Source: Spirochaetaceae bacterium (GTDB lineage: Bacteria > Spirochaetota > Spirochaetia > Treponematales > Rectinemataceae). From it: a DNA stretch of 64,000 nt. The stretch is from assembly GCA_025358255.1 (NCBI GenBank), contig JANYKC010000004.1:62001-126000 (forward strand), read 5' to 3'. The notes below the pieces were generated by a model. It had not been told where the DNA came from. It worked only from the letters and a program-made list of their open reading frames with translations, and searched no databases. Shown in pieces: positions 53,555-62,135 of the stretch (position 1 is its first letter; each line of letters begins with the position of its first letter). Both the position numbers and the translations under genes were made by a program.

Positions 53555-54502
53555 TTATTTCCTTTTTGCGACGAGGGCCTTCGCCCCGCCCGCCACATGG
53601 GCCGCGGTAAGGCCGAAATGGCCAAGGAGCCAGTCCTGGGTGCCGACCTCGCCGAATTCGTCCTTGATGCCGATGCGCGCGAAGCTCACCCCGCCTTCCT
53701 CGGCGAGGAGGATGGCCACGGCGGCGCCGAGGCCTGTCGCCGCCTGGTGGTTCTCCGCGGTGAGGACGGCTCCGGTCCTCCTGGCCCAGTCCATGATGAG
53801 TCCGGCATCGATGGGCTTGGCGCACAGGGCGTCGATGACGGCGGCCTCGATGCCGTCGGCCGCCAGGAGGGCCGCGGCCTTGAGGGCCTCCGCCACCATG
53901 ATGCCGCCGAGGGCCACGATGACGAGGTCCTTGCCTTCCCGCAGGAGCTTGCCCTTGCCGAGCTCGAAGGTCTCCCCTTCCTTGTAGATGGGCTCGATGG
54001 CCTTGCGATGGAGCCTCAGGTAGGCCGGCCGGCCGGACACGGCGAGGGCCTGGACCAGGCCCTTCAGGGAGACAGGGTCGGAGGGCTCCACGATGTCTAG
54101 GCCGGGGACGTTCCGCATTATCCCGATGTCCTCGAAGGGCATGTGGGTCCCGCCGTTGAAGGCGGCCGAGACGCCGGGGTCGGTGCCCACGAGCTTCACG
54201 GGGAGCTTGGCATAGGCACAGGAAAGGAAGAACTGGTCGAAGGCCCTGCGCGAGGCGAAGCAGCCGAAGGTCGCGGCGAAGGGGACCTTGCCCTCGGCGG
54301 CAAGGCCCGCGGCCACGCCGACCATGTTGGCCTCGGCGACGCCCGCGTTGACGGCGCGCTCGGGAAAGGCCGCCTTGAAGCCGGTGGTGCCGGTGGCCTT
54401 CATGAGGTCGGCCTCCACGACCATGATGCGCGGGTCTTTCGCCGCCAGCTCCATGAGGGTCTCCGCGTAGACCGCCCTCATCTCTTTCGTTGCCATATTC
54501 AT
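53555..54502 (-). CDS. Transketolase C-terminal subunit (sulfofructose transketolase)
   Basis: 315 residues. GVAEANMVGVAAGLA carries the catalytic Glu that activates thiamine diphosphate, and THMPFEDIGIMRNVP and GLGAAVAILLAEEG match the pyrimidine-binding and C-terminal domains. It is one half of a split transketolase; the other half is the next gene upstream, 15 bp away. In this context it would take a two-carbon unit from sulfofructose and later from sulfoerythrulose (SqwGH role). Confidence 0.88.
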   Translation of the reverse strand: MNMATKEMRAVYAETLMELAAKDPRIMVVEADLMKATGTTGFKAAFPERAVNAGVAEANMVGVAAGLAAEGKVPFAATFGCFASRRAFDQFFLSCAYAKLPVKLVGTDPGVSAAFNGGTHMPFEDIGIMRNVPGLDIVEPSDPVSLKGLVQALAVSGRPAYLRLHRKAIEPIYKEGETFELGKGKLLREGKDLVIVALGGIMVAEALKAAALLAADGIEAAVIDALCAKPIDAGLIMDWARRTGAVLTAENHQAATGLGAAVAILLAEEGGVSFARIGIKDEFGEVGTQDWLLGHFGLTAAHVAGGAKALVAKRK

Positions 54503-54517
54503 TTCCCTCTTTGGTTT

Positions 54518-55381
54518 TTAGCCGAGCTCCGCGATGGCTTTCTTCGCGGTCTCGTAGTCGAAGTTCATGTTGTGGCTGCCGACCTGGCCCTCGCAGAAGG
54601 CCGCGCCCTTGCCCTTGACCGTGTCCAGGATGAGCATGGTCGGCTTCCCTCCGCCAACGGACCCGTTGGCGACGCTTGCGGCCGCGCGTGCCTTGGCGCG
54701 GTCGATCGCCGCGGCTATGGCCTCCACGTCATGGCCCGGCACCCGCTCGGCGGCCCATCCGAAGGCTGCCCACTTGGCCACGAAATCCGAACCCGGCGAG
54801 TCGAGCCCCATGATCTCCGCCGTGGTGCCGTCGATCTGCATCCTGTTGTTGTCGGTGAAGGCGACGAGCCGGTCCAGCTTGTAGTGGCTCGCGAACATCG
54901 CGGCCTCCCAGACCATGCCCTCGTCGGATTCGCCGTCTCCGATGATGGCGAAGGTGAAAACGTCGCGGGCGTCCATGCGGTTGGCGTAGGCTATGCCACA
55001 GGCCGCGGAGATGCCCTGGCCGAGCGAGCCCGTCGTCATGTCGATGCCGGGCGTCTTGTTCCGGTCGCAGTGGCTGGGGAGGTTTGTCCCGCCCTTGTTG
55101 AGGGTGTGGAGCCATTCCTCGGGGAAGAAGCCCTTGAGGGCGAGGGTGCCGTAGAGGGCGGGGCCTGCGTGGCCCTTGGAAAGGACAAGGCGGTCGCGGC
55201 TGGCCATGCGCGGCTCGGCCGGATCCACCCGCATCGCCCTGAAATACAGGACGGCCAGGAGGTCGGCTATGCTGAGGGCGCCGCCGATGTGCCCCACTCC
55301 AAGGAAACCGATCGCGTCGATCGTCCGCTTCCTGATTTCCTTCGCGGCCGTCTCGAGGCCGGCTGTCTCTTCTTTGGTCAT
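54518..55381 (-). CDS. Transketolase N-terminal subunit (sulfofructose transketolase)
   Basis: 287 residues. GHIGGALSIADLLAVLYF and LSKGHAGPALYGTLAL are transketolase motifs. IIGDGESDEGMVWEAAMFA followed by FTDNNRMQIDG is the thiamine diphosphate GDG-N motif. Split transketolases occur in many anaerobes for pentose metabolism. Linkage to a sulfoquinovosidase regulon points to sulfosugar use here. Xylulose 5-phosphate made by the reaction would return through the pentose phosphate route. Confidence 0.88.
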   Translation of the reverse strand: MTKEETAGLETAAKEIRKRTIDAIGFLGVGHIGGALSIADLLAVLYFRAMRVDPAEPRMASRDRLVLSKGHAGPALYGTLALKGFFPEEWLHTLNKGGTNLPSHCDRNKTPGIDMTTGSLGQGISAACGIAYANRMDARDVFTFAIIGDGESDEGMVWEAAMFASHYKLDRLVAFTDNNRMQIDGTTAEIMGLDSPGSDFVAKWAAFGWAAERVPGHDVEAIAAAIDRAKARAAASVANGSVGGGKPTMLILDTVKGKGAAFCEGQVGSHNMNFDYETAKKAIAELG

Positions 55382-55390
55382 AATTGGTCC

Positions 55391-56707
55391 TTACTGGATT
55401 ATTTCCCAGCCAAGCAGGCCGGCGGCGATCTCGAGCGGCTTCACGTAGTCGCCGTAGACCATGGAGGCATGGTGGGCGACGCCTTTCTGGACGATCAGAT
55501 CGAGGACTTCCTTCACCGGCCTGTCGAAGACGGCCTTGACATAGGTTCCCTTGAGGTCCTTGTCCATGGGCACGGCATGGGCGCGCTGGAGGAAGAGCCT
55601 CCGCTTGCCGCGGGCGGTGTCGATCCGCGCGATCGAGAGCTCGCCTGACTTGAGGACGAAGTCCGCGGTGACACCCTTCCCGCCCGCGAAATAGGTATCA
55701 AGGGAGCGCACGGAGCAGCCGTCCCAGAGGTTGCATGGCGCCACGCCGCAGTGCCAGAAGAGGGCGAAATTCCTCTCGAGGTCGACCTGGGAGAAGTCGA
55801 AAAGGTAGGGCGTCTCCCCGCCGATGGCCTTGTGGACGAGCATGGAGAGGGCCCCCTCAAGGTCTCCCTCGCAGGCGATGAGGCGGCCCTCGGACTGGAG
55901 GATGGACATGGCCGCGCAGGGCGAGATGCCATAATCGCGGGCGAATTCGGGCCAGCAGCGGATTGCCAGGGCATCGAGCTTGTTCCTGGCCAGGAAGCCG
56001 TCGAGCCTGGCCGAGAGCTCGGAGACCTTTGCGACCTGCTCGCCCTTGAGGCCGGAGACGTCAAAGGTCTTGCGGACCTGGGCTTCCCGGGCGGCGACCG
56101 CGGCAGGCTCCGCCGGACTGTCCCATATGTCGGAAAGCTCATAATGGTCGAGGATGACGCCCGTCGCGTTGTAGAGGGTCGGGTCGTCCACGGAAAGGTT
56201 GAAGAAGCCGTGGGCCCTGTAGCCCGCGATGCCGACATGGGAGTCGCGGAGGGCGGCGATGACCCGGATCGCGTCGACCCAGTCCCCGTCGATCTTGCCG
56301 CCGACGATTGCCCGGTAGTCATCCACCCCGGCCTTGTAGAGGTTCGAGGCGTCGAGGTTGACGCCGCAGACCGAGTTGAGCCGGATCTTCCCGCCGTTGT
56401 AGGGGAGCTCGTCGAGGCCCCACAGGAGGATGGGGACCTTGCAGCGCTTGCGTATCTCGAGGACCAGGTGCCCGAGGTGGAAGGTGCCGGAAACGCAGAC
56501 CAATGCGTCAAGGCTGGTTTCGGCGAGCCGGCGGGCGGCATTCTGGGCATCCTCGACGGAGATCACAAGATCGATGATGACTTCCCAGTCCACGGCTTCA
56601 AGCGTGGCCAGTTCGTTCCGTATCCTCGCGTATATCTCTGCGGCGGCCTTGAAATCGAAGGTTTCCCTGGCCAGGCATACGAGCCCGAGCTTGATGCGCT
56701 GCTTCAT
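55391..56707 (-). CDS. Fucose/arabinose isomerase-like protein, probable SQ isomerase
   Basis: 438 residues. The fold call rests on the L-fucose isomerase-like pattern: an N-terminal Rossmann-like part (LGLVCLARETFDFKAAAEIY, PILLWGLDELPYNGGKIRLN) and a C-terminal metal-site part (CEGDLEGALSMLVHKAIGG, FWHCGVAPCNLW). The family interconverts aldoses and ketoses with a divalent metal. It is first in the 56.7-47.3 kb operon and would convert sulfoquinovose to sulfofructose. To my recollection, isomerases of this type serve the transaldolase and transketolase SQ pathways. Confidence 0.8.
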   Translation of the reverse strand: MKQRIKLGLVCLARETFDFKAAAEIYARIRNELATLEAVDWEVIIDLVISVEDAQNAARRLAETSLDALVCVSGTFHLGHLVLEIRKRCKVPILLWGLDELPYNGGKIRLNSVCGVNLDASNLYKAGVDDYRAIVGGKIDGDWVDAIRVIAALRDSHVGIAGYRAHGFFNLSVDDPTLYNATGVILDHYELSDIWDSPAEPAAVAAREAQVRKTFDVSGLKGEQVAKVSELSARLDGFLARNKLDALAIRCWPEFARDYGISPCAAMSILQSEGRLIACEGDLEGALSMLVHKAIGGETPYLFDFSQVDLERNFALFWHCGVAPCNLWDGCSVRSLDTYFAGGKGVTADFVLKSGELSIARIDTARGKRRLFLQRAHAVPMDKDLKGTYVKAVFDRPVKEVLDLIVQKGVAHHASMVYGDYVKPLEIAAGLLGWEIIQ

Positions 56708-56721
56708 GCTTCCCCCGATGG

Positions 56722-56767
56722 TTTACTTTCTTAATGTAAGTAAATCGCAAAAGCAGGATTTCGTCAA
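56722..56767 (-). promoter_or_regulatory. Promoter and operator of the sulfo-TK operon
   Basis: On the minus strand TTGACG (56762-56767), 17 bp, then TTTACT (56739-56744). The inverted repeat TTTACTT (56722-56728)/AAGTAAA (56738-56744) overlaps the -10 and matches the half-sites of the operator at 47099-47119. It is 15 bp ahead of the isomerase start. Confidence 0.78.
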
Positions 56768-56786
56768 CAGGAAAGAGGGGGGAAGA

Positions 56787-57255
56787 AGAGATTTCACGCA
56801 GAGGGCTCAGTGACGCAGATGTCAAAGCCGATCCGAATTTGCCGGGAATTTACCATCGGCGCCGGCACAACTGGCGTCGATTGGGTCCCAAAGGATGGGA
56901 AAAGGCGCCTTGGGGATGACAGGCTTGCTCATTTGATATTCTTGAAGACCCATATTCAGGTTCATTGGATGGGCGTTCAGCAACGCCTCTGCCAGATTTT
57001 CGATTGTTGCAAGGAAGCCTACAAGGAAATTGGGAACCCTGTCTCTTATTCCCATATGTAGGGCACATGCTTCGTGATTTCACCAACAGGAACCAAGCCC
57101 CGTTCTTCCTGCGTGGTCGCAATGGGATGAATGCCAGGAGCACCAGCGCACCGAACCGGCATGGATGAGGGAACTTCCCAATTTCTGCGCGGCAGACTAT
57201 CGGGAACTTTCATCCACTGCTCTCTGCGCCCTCCGTGTGAGATTCACTCTTCGTT
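56787..57255. repeat. Intergenic block flanked by inverted 'CGCAGAGGGC' repeats
   Basis: The left edge (56787-56819, TTTCACGCAGAGGGCTCAG-like) and right edge (~57215-57255) are inverted imperfect copies of a motif type often seen beside small mobile or accessory genes. Between them, base composition differs from the neighbours. The best frame is 56822-57055 (minus, 77 codons, GFLATIENLAEALLNAHP...), with no recognised family. It may be a decayed insertion. Confidence 0.45.
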
Positions 57256-57257
57256 CT

Positions 57258-58424
57258 TCACGAAAGGAAGTGGTCCATGACGAGGTCGGCCGCCCCGCGC
57301 TGGGCCAGGACTTCGTCATACGCGCGACCGAGGAGGCGGGGCTCCACGACATCGAAACTGGAACGGGCGCTCCTGAGCCTTTCGCCCACCCTCCTGGCCA
57401 GGTCGCTTGCCACCGCCTCGGAGCAGGCGACGAAAAGGAAGGAGGAGGGCCTGAAAAGCCGGGAAACCGTCTGCACCGCGGCCGCCAAGTAGGTTGCGGC
57501 CTTGTCCAGCATCGCGGCGGAACCGGAGTCGGCATCGGCGCATTGCCCCTCGAAAAGCCATTTCCCCGCACCGAGGTTCTCGCGGTCGAGGGAAGTGATG
57601 AAGGCCTCGAGGCAGCCGCGGGCGCCGCAGACGCAACGGGGGCCGTCGAAGTCGATGGAGATGTGGCCCATCTCTATCGTGGTGCCGCGGGGTGAGAGAA
57701 AGACCCTGCCGCCCTCGACAAAGGCCCCGTTGACCCCCGAACGGAGGAGGAACATGAACATGGAATCCTCGTCCCCGAGGGCCCCGTAGCGGAACTCGCT
57801 CTGGGCGATGACGGAGCAGTTGTTATGGAGGGAGACGGCGATGCCCAGCTTCGCCTCGAGCAGCGCTGCTATCGGAAAGTCCTTCATCCCGGCGATGCGG
57901 GGATAGGAGGCCACTTCGCGGGAGCCCACATTCACCTGGCCGGGAGCGCCGATGCCGAGTCCCAGGATGCGGTCCCTGGGCAGGTTCAATGCGGCAATGC
58001 CCTCTTCGACCAGGAAAGCGATGAGGTCGGTCACCGAGGTGGCGTCCTCGAGCTGCTCCAGCGGCATGAGCCTTGAATAGATGGACTGTCCCTGGAAATC
58101 GAAAATGCCCAAGGAAAGGCGCTCGACCCAGAATTCGACGCCTATCGTATAGAAAACCGCACGACGGGCCCGATAGGCCAAAGGCCGGCGTCCTTTCTTG
58201 TCCTGGCGGGCCTCGTCCTCGACGCGGAGGAGGGGTTCGATATAGCCCGCCTCGTCGAGGTAGGAGAAGATCCGGAAGATGGTCGGGGGTTTGAGGCCTG
58301 TGGCGATGACCACTTCGGATTGCGAGAGCCCCCGCTCGCGAGAGGAATGGATGAGCCGCAGGACTATCTTTTCATTGCGCCGACGGACGTCCGCGGAGCG
58401 TAGTGGACTGATGCTGTGTGCCAT
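57258..58424 (-). CDS. ROK-family regulator, probable repressor of the SQ locus
   Basis: 388 residues from ATG 58424; the frame is open a further 90 bp and starts at 58442 or 58514 cannot be excluded. An N-terminal winged helix (GLSQSEVVIATGLKPPTIFRI) is followed by a ROK domain with EMGHISID and the intact zinc motif CVCGARGCLEAF. It lies directly upstream of the sulfo-TK operon on the same strand, separated by the repeat-flanked block. The palindromes at 47.1 and 56.7 kb have the size and symmetry expected of a ROK dimer site. Its effector may be SQ, sulfofructose or a glycoside. Confidence 0.87.
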   Translation of the reverse strand: MAHSISPLRSADVRRRNEKIVLRLIHSSRERGLSQSEVVIATGLKPPTIFRIFSYLDEAGYIEPLLRVEDEARQDKKGRRPLAYRARRAVFYTIGVEFWVERLSLGIFDFQGQSIYSRLMPLEQLEDATSVTDLIAFLVEEGIAALNLPRDRILGLGIGAPGQVNVGSREVASYPRIAGMKDFPIAALLEAKLGIAVSLHNNCSVIAQSEFRYGALGDEDSMFMFLLRSGVNGAFVEGGRVFLSPRGTTIEMGHISIDFDGPRCVCGARGCLEAFITSLDRENLGAGKWLFEGQCADADSGSAAMLDKAATYLAAAVQTVSRLFRPSSFLFVACSEAVASDLARRVGERLRSARSSFDVVEPRLLGRAYDEVLAQRGAADLVMDHFLS

Positions 58425-58533
58425 GGCCTTGTTTGGAAGCATAGCGCAGGACCGGGGCGTTGGGAAGGGACCAACAACCTTCGATGCACAGGCCATGCTT
58501 TGATTCGCTGCCAATATTTAGTATTCTCTATGT

Positions 58534-59151
58534 ATGAAAGCTAGCTCATTGCTGGTCCTGTTCGGCGCCTTGGTCTTCTTCGCGCCGCTTTCCAGGCCGC
58601 TGGATGCGCAGGTCACGGATCGGGGAGGAAGGGTGGAAAAGTCAGGCGCCAACGCGGTGGCAGTGCTCGGCGGGGGTTGTTTCTGGTGCCTCGAGGCGGT
58701 TTTCGAGCTGGTTCCCGGCGTCATCGACGTGGAAAACGGCTATGCAGGAGGGAAGAGGCTAAATCCGACCTACGAGGAAGTCTCGACCGGCGCCACCGGC
58801 CACGCGGAGGTGGTGCGCATCACCTTCGATCCGGCCAAGGTCAGCTACGCCCATCTCCTCGACTACTTCTGGAAGGTGCACAACCCGACCACCCTGGATC
58901 GGCAAGGGGCCGATGTGGGGAGCCAGTACCGCTCGGTCATCTTCTTTGCGGATGAAGGCCAGCGCGTCGCGGCCCAAGCCGCCATCGCCGGGATCGCCAA
59001 GACCTACAACGACCCCATCGTAACAGAACTCCTCCCCCTCCCCAGGTTCTACGTGGCCGAGGATTACCATCAGGATTATTTCCGGAAGCACCCCGACGCC
59101 GGCTACTGCCGCGTCGTGATCGCGCCGAAGGTCAAGAAGGCGGGGTTCTAG
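58534..59151 (+). CDS. msrA: Peptide-methionine (S)-S-oxide reductase, exported
   Basis: 205 residues. GGGCFWCLEAVF holds the catalytic Cys, followed by GYAGGKRLNPTYEEVSTGAT and YHQDYFRKHP. The first 25 residues form a signal peptide (SLLVLFGALVFFAPLSRPLDA), so the enzyme should repair oxidised proteins in the periplasm. A possible resolving Cys lies in DAGYCRVV near the C-terminus. Its stop overlaps the convergent EamA gene by 4 bp. Confidence 0.93.
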   Translation: MKASSLLVLFGALVFFAPLSRPLDAQVTDRGGRVEKSGANAVAVLGGGCFWCLEAVFELVPGVIDVENGYAGGKRLNPTYEEVSTGATGHAEVVRITFDPAKVSYAHLLDYFWKVHNPTTLDRQGADVGSQYRSVIFFADEGQRVAAQAAIAGIAKTYNDPIVTELLPLPRFYVAEDYHQDYFRKHPDAGYCRVVIAPKVKKAGF

Positions 59152-59984
59152 CTCTTGTCCCGGCTCAGCCAGAGCCCCCCGAGGATGATGAGGAGGCCGA
59201 GGAGGAAGCGGGGATTGGGATGTTCGCCCCCGAAGATGAAGCCTAGAAGGACGGTCAGCGCCGTCTCCCAATAGAAGACGACGCTTCCCCTGCCCGCCGG
59301 CACCGATCGATAGCCGACCGACATGAGGGCCTGGGCCGTGAAAGATCCCACCCCGACAAAAAGCAGGAAGGCCAACGCGGCGATTCCGACCGGCGCCGCC
59401 GGTGCGGGGGCGAAGGCCAGGATCGGCAGGCCGAAGAGGCAGGGGGAGAGGTAGAGGACAAAGGGACTCTCTCCGGCCGAGGACGCCTTGCGGACAAAGT
59501 TGACGGCAATGCCTGCCAGGACGGCGCTCGCAAGGGCAAGGAGGTCTCCGGGCAGGGAGGCGTCGCTTCCGTCCTTCATCACGAGGGCCGCGCCAGCCGT
59601 GCACACCGCGATGGAGACAAAGGTCCTGGCCTTGGGGCGCTCCTGGAAAAACAGGGTCCCGAAGAGGGCCACGAAAAGCGGATAGGTGTTCCCGAGAAGC
59701 GTCGCCCTGCCGGGTCCGGTGAGGGAGATGGCCGCGTATGAAGCTATCATCGAGGCCCCGCCCGCAAGTCCCCGAAAGACGACAAAGCGGAGGTTTTTCA
59801 CGCGCATGCCGCGGTGGCGCCAGGCCAGAACGGCAAGGCAAAGCACGATGCCGATCACGAAGCGCGCGCCCGAGATGAAATAGCCCGCGAAGGACGCGGA
59901 AGCGAGCTTCACGGAAAGGGAGACGAAGGCAAAGACGGTCGCCGAAAGGAAGAGGGCGAGGATGCCCCCGGGTTTGCGCTGCAT
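59148..59984 (-). CDS. EamA/DMT-superfamily transporter
   Basis: 278 residues with ten predicted membrane helices in two repeated halves (ISLTGPGRATLLGNTYPLFV and GSVVFYWETALTVLLGFIFGGE are the matching EamA segments). Metabolite exporter or importer of unknown substrate. It is convergent with msrA. Confidence 0.85.
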   Translation of the reverse strand: MQRKPGGILALFLSATVFAFVSLSVKLASASFAGYFISGARFVIGIVLCLAVLAWRHRGMRVKNLRFVVFRGLAGGASMIASYAAISLTGPGRATLLGNTYPLFVALFGTLFFQERPKARTFVSIAVCTAGAALVMKDGSDASLPGDLLALASAVLAGIAVNFVRKASSAGESPFVLYLSPCLFGLPILAFAPAPAAPVGIAALAFLLFVGVGSFTAQALMSVGYRSVPAGRGSVVFYWETALTVLLGFIFGGEHPNPRFLLGLLIILGGLWLSRDKS

Positions 59985-60031
59985 GCCGCCATCCTAGCGA
60001 GGCCGCGGGCAGCGCAACAATGGCCCCAGGA

Positions 60032-60424
60032 TCACTCCTTCGCTTTCGGGACGCCGGCGATGTGCCCCCTGGACGCCCTTCTCCAAAGCGCGACGGCCGC
60101 GCCGAGGAAAGCCACCTGGGCCGCGATGTTCACCGTCTGGTCGAGCCAGTTCATGAAAATGCGGTCGGCGAACCTCGCCTGGACCGAGGCCGAGGCGAGG
60201 GCGCCCATCGCGAGCATGGCGAGCATCGAGACGACGGCGAGGCCCCCACCCATCCACGCGCCCTCCCCGAAGGCGAACCAGGCCACGATGCCTACGGTCG
60301 CCAGCTGGAGGGCCAGGCCCGCGCCGAGGAGCCGCAGGATGCGCACGATGAACCATGCGCCCGCGAGACAGAGCATGGAGGGAAGGAAATCGGAAATCGC
60401 CATGGCGAAGGACGCCGGCTCCAT
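60032..60424 (-). CDS. Small membrane protein
   Basis: 130 residues from ATG 60424 (AAGGATG about nine bases upstream) with three to four membrane helices (FLPSMLCLAGAWFIVRILRL, MLAMLAMGALASASVQ). No family was recognised. The 47-bp gap to the EamA gene suggests co-transcription. Confidence 0.6.
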   Translation of the reverse strand: MEPASFAMAISDFLPSMLCLAGAWFIVRILRLLGAGLALQLATVGIVAWFAFGEGAWMGGGLAVVSMLAMLAMGALASASVQARFADRIFMNWLDQTVNIAAQVAFLGAAVALWRRASRGHIAGVPKAKE

Positions 60425-60511
60425 GGGAGCATCCTTACGGCCCGGGATCCAGCCCCCTTGCGGGAGCCGGCAACATCTCATTGTTGGCTGTTTCGCATAA
60501 TTCGAATCCTG

Positions 60512-61558
60512 CTAGGTCGATGGTCCGAAGACGAGCTCCTGGACCTCAAGGATCCTCGCCATGTCGTCCGCGGGCGCCATGGTGAGCCTGAAGCGGCATG
60601 CTTCCCCGTCCATGCCCAGGCTCCTCTCGCGGACATAGGCCGGCGACACCATGGGCGGCATCGTTATCATCATCGTGGCCAGGCCGTGGACCTCGCACCA
60701 GCGGCAGAAGCCGTAGCCAAGGGACAGGGGCGGAAGGCCTTCCCAGGCCTCGACCGCGGCGTAGACGCCGGCGAGCTCGCAGTTCTCGAGGACGCTCGTG
60801 CGGACCGTCGCCTCGCCCTCCTGGGCCTCGGGCTCCGAGTGGAACCACTGGTCGGCGTACATCCCGCGCAGGCCGAGCTCCATGAGGTCGCCGATGTCCT
60901 CGAAGCCGGCCTTCGGCAGGGCGGTGGCGAAGAAGGCCCGCGAGACCTCCCACATGAAGTCCTCGCTCGTCGCGTCGACGGCGGCGCGTAGGGCTGCCTT
61001 TCCCTCGCGCTCCACGAGGATGGCCGCGCAAGTGGCGCCGCGGATGAGGAAGCGGTTGCAGTTCGCGACGCTCCGCATGCAGGTGGCGAGCCACCGGTCA
61101 AGGAGTCCGCGCGGGAAGGCCCCGGCGGCCACGGCTGCCTCGGACTCGTCCTGGAGGGCACGGAGGCGAGGGGCCCAGTCGTCGGGCATGTCGACCCCCC
61201 CCGCGCGCAGGCCCCTGACGATGGCGGCGAGGCCGGGCGCAACGCCCTCCTCGCGTTGGGCGATCTCGTCCATGTCGTCAAGGAAGCGAAAGAAGTAAAG
61301 CCCGCTCTTTCGGGCCACCTCGGGATCACCGCGCCAGTCCTCGTGGCCGGCGCCCCGGAGGAGGGTCTCCAGGCGGAGGGGCATCTCGTGCTCCACGCTG
61401 GCCCAATAGGCCGACATCACGCGCAGGCCGGGGAACCAGTCGTACTCGGCCAGCTGCTCGCCCCGCCAGAGCCTCTCGACCTCGCCCCGCTTCCAATAGC
61501 CAAAGGCGAGGACCAGGTTCTTCGCCCACTTGTGGCCGTGGAATTCGCTGTAGTTCAT
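60512..61558 (-). CDS. Hypothetical protein, possibly ATC-hydrolase-like
   Basis: 348 residues from ATG 61558 (MNYSEFHGHKW), with AAGGAG nine bases upstream. It is soluble and helical, with a Cys/His-rich C-terminal part (YGFCRWCEVHGLATMMI, then GEACRFRLTM). The last segment resembles L-2-amino-thiazoline-4-carboxylic acid hydrolase-like proteins, from memory and weakly. The frame is open upstream into the decayed regulator gene, which is not part of this protein. Confidence 0.6.
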   Translation of the reverse strand: MNYSEFHGHKWAKNLVLAFGYWKRGEVERLWRGEQLAEYDWFPGLRVMSAYWASVEHEMPLRLETLLRGAGHEDWRGDPEVARKSGLYFFRFLDDMDEIAQREEGVAPGLAAIVRGLRAGGVDMPDDWAPRLRALQDESEAAVAAGAFPRGLLDRWLATCMRSVANCNRFLIRGATCAAILVEREGKAALRAAVDATSEDFMWEVSRAFFATALPKAGFEDIGDLMELGLRGMYADQWFHSEPEAQEGEATVRTSVLENCELAGVYAAVEAWEGLPPLSLGYGFCRWCEVHGLATMMITMPPMVSPAYVRERSLGMDGEACRFRLTMAPADDMARILEVQELVFGPST

Positions 61559-61590
61559 GCAAGGCTCCTTGGGCTGGACTTCCTCCGACT

Positions 61591-62082
61591 TCAGGATGTT
61601 CCCTTTCCCACAGTCCACGACGTCGTCGCGCCCGGCTGCCGGCACGGAGGTGACAAGGATGAGGACGGCCCTCTGTTCCGCGCTCGCGTTCTCGATGCGC
61701 CGGGACGGAAAGCCACAATAGCTCGCAAGGTCCCCCGACGAGAGCAAGACGCACTAGCCTTCCTCCGAGAGGAGGCGCACGCCCCGCGCCACGCGGCCAA
61801 TTCGCCCGACCTGACCACGAAGACCGGGGCTCCGGGCTCCTGCCCAAAGAAGCCCACCATCCGGATCCAACAGAACCGCGCGAGGCGCCCGAGGTTCTCG
61901 AGATTGATCGAAACCTTGTCCCTTTCGAGAAGGCTCAGGAAGGAGAGGGCAAAACCCGTCCTGTCCGCGCCCTGCTGGAGTGTCAGGCCCCGATTCTGCC
62001 TGATCTCACGGGGGCCTGCGCCGATCCGTAGGGGGCTCTGGCCACTCGCCTCGTCATCATTTTCCGTTTTCAAGAAATCCAT
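61591..62082 (-). pseudogene. XRE-cupin transcriptional regulator, frameshifted
   Basis: From ATG 62082: GPREIRQNRGLTLQQGADRT and SFLSLLERDKVSINLENLGR form the helix-turn-helix domain, followed by the start of a cupin (FVVRSGELAAWRG). At about 61795 the sequence continues only in the next frame (VRLLSEEG, TAG, CVLLSSGDLASYCGFPSRR, ENASAEQRAVLILVTS), the expected cupin end. So there is one frameshift and one in-frame TAG. The original gene probably regulated the downstream gene 60512-61558. Confidence 0.68.
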
Positions 62083-62135
62083 TTCGTTTTCAGGATAAAT
62101 TGCTCATGGGTTTTGTCAAGGAAATTCTGTTTCTC

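Noticed and set aside
56822-57055. 77-codon minus-strand frame as a real gene
   Set aside because: No ribosome site or recognised family, and it ends inside a flanking repeat; kept only as part of the repeat-flanked block.
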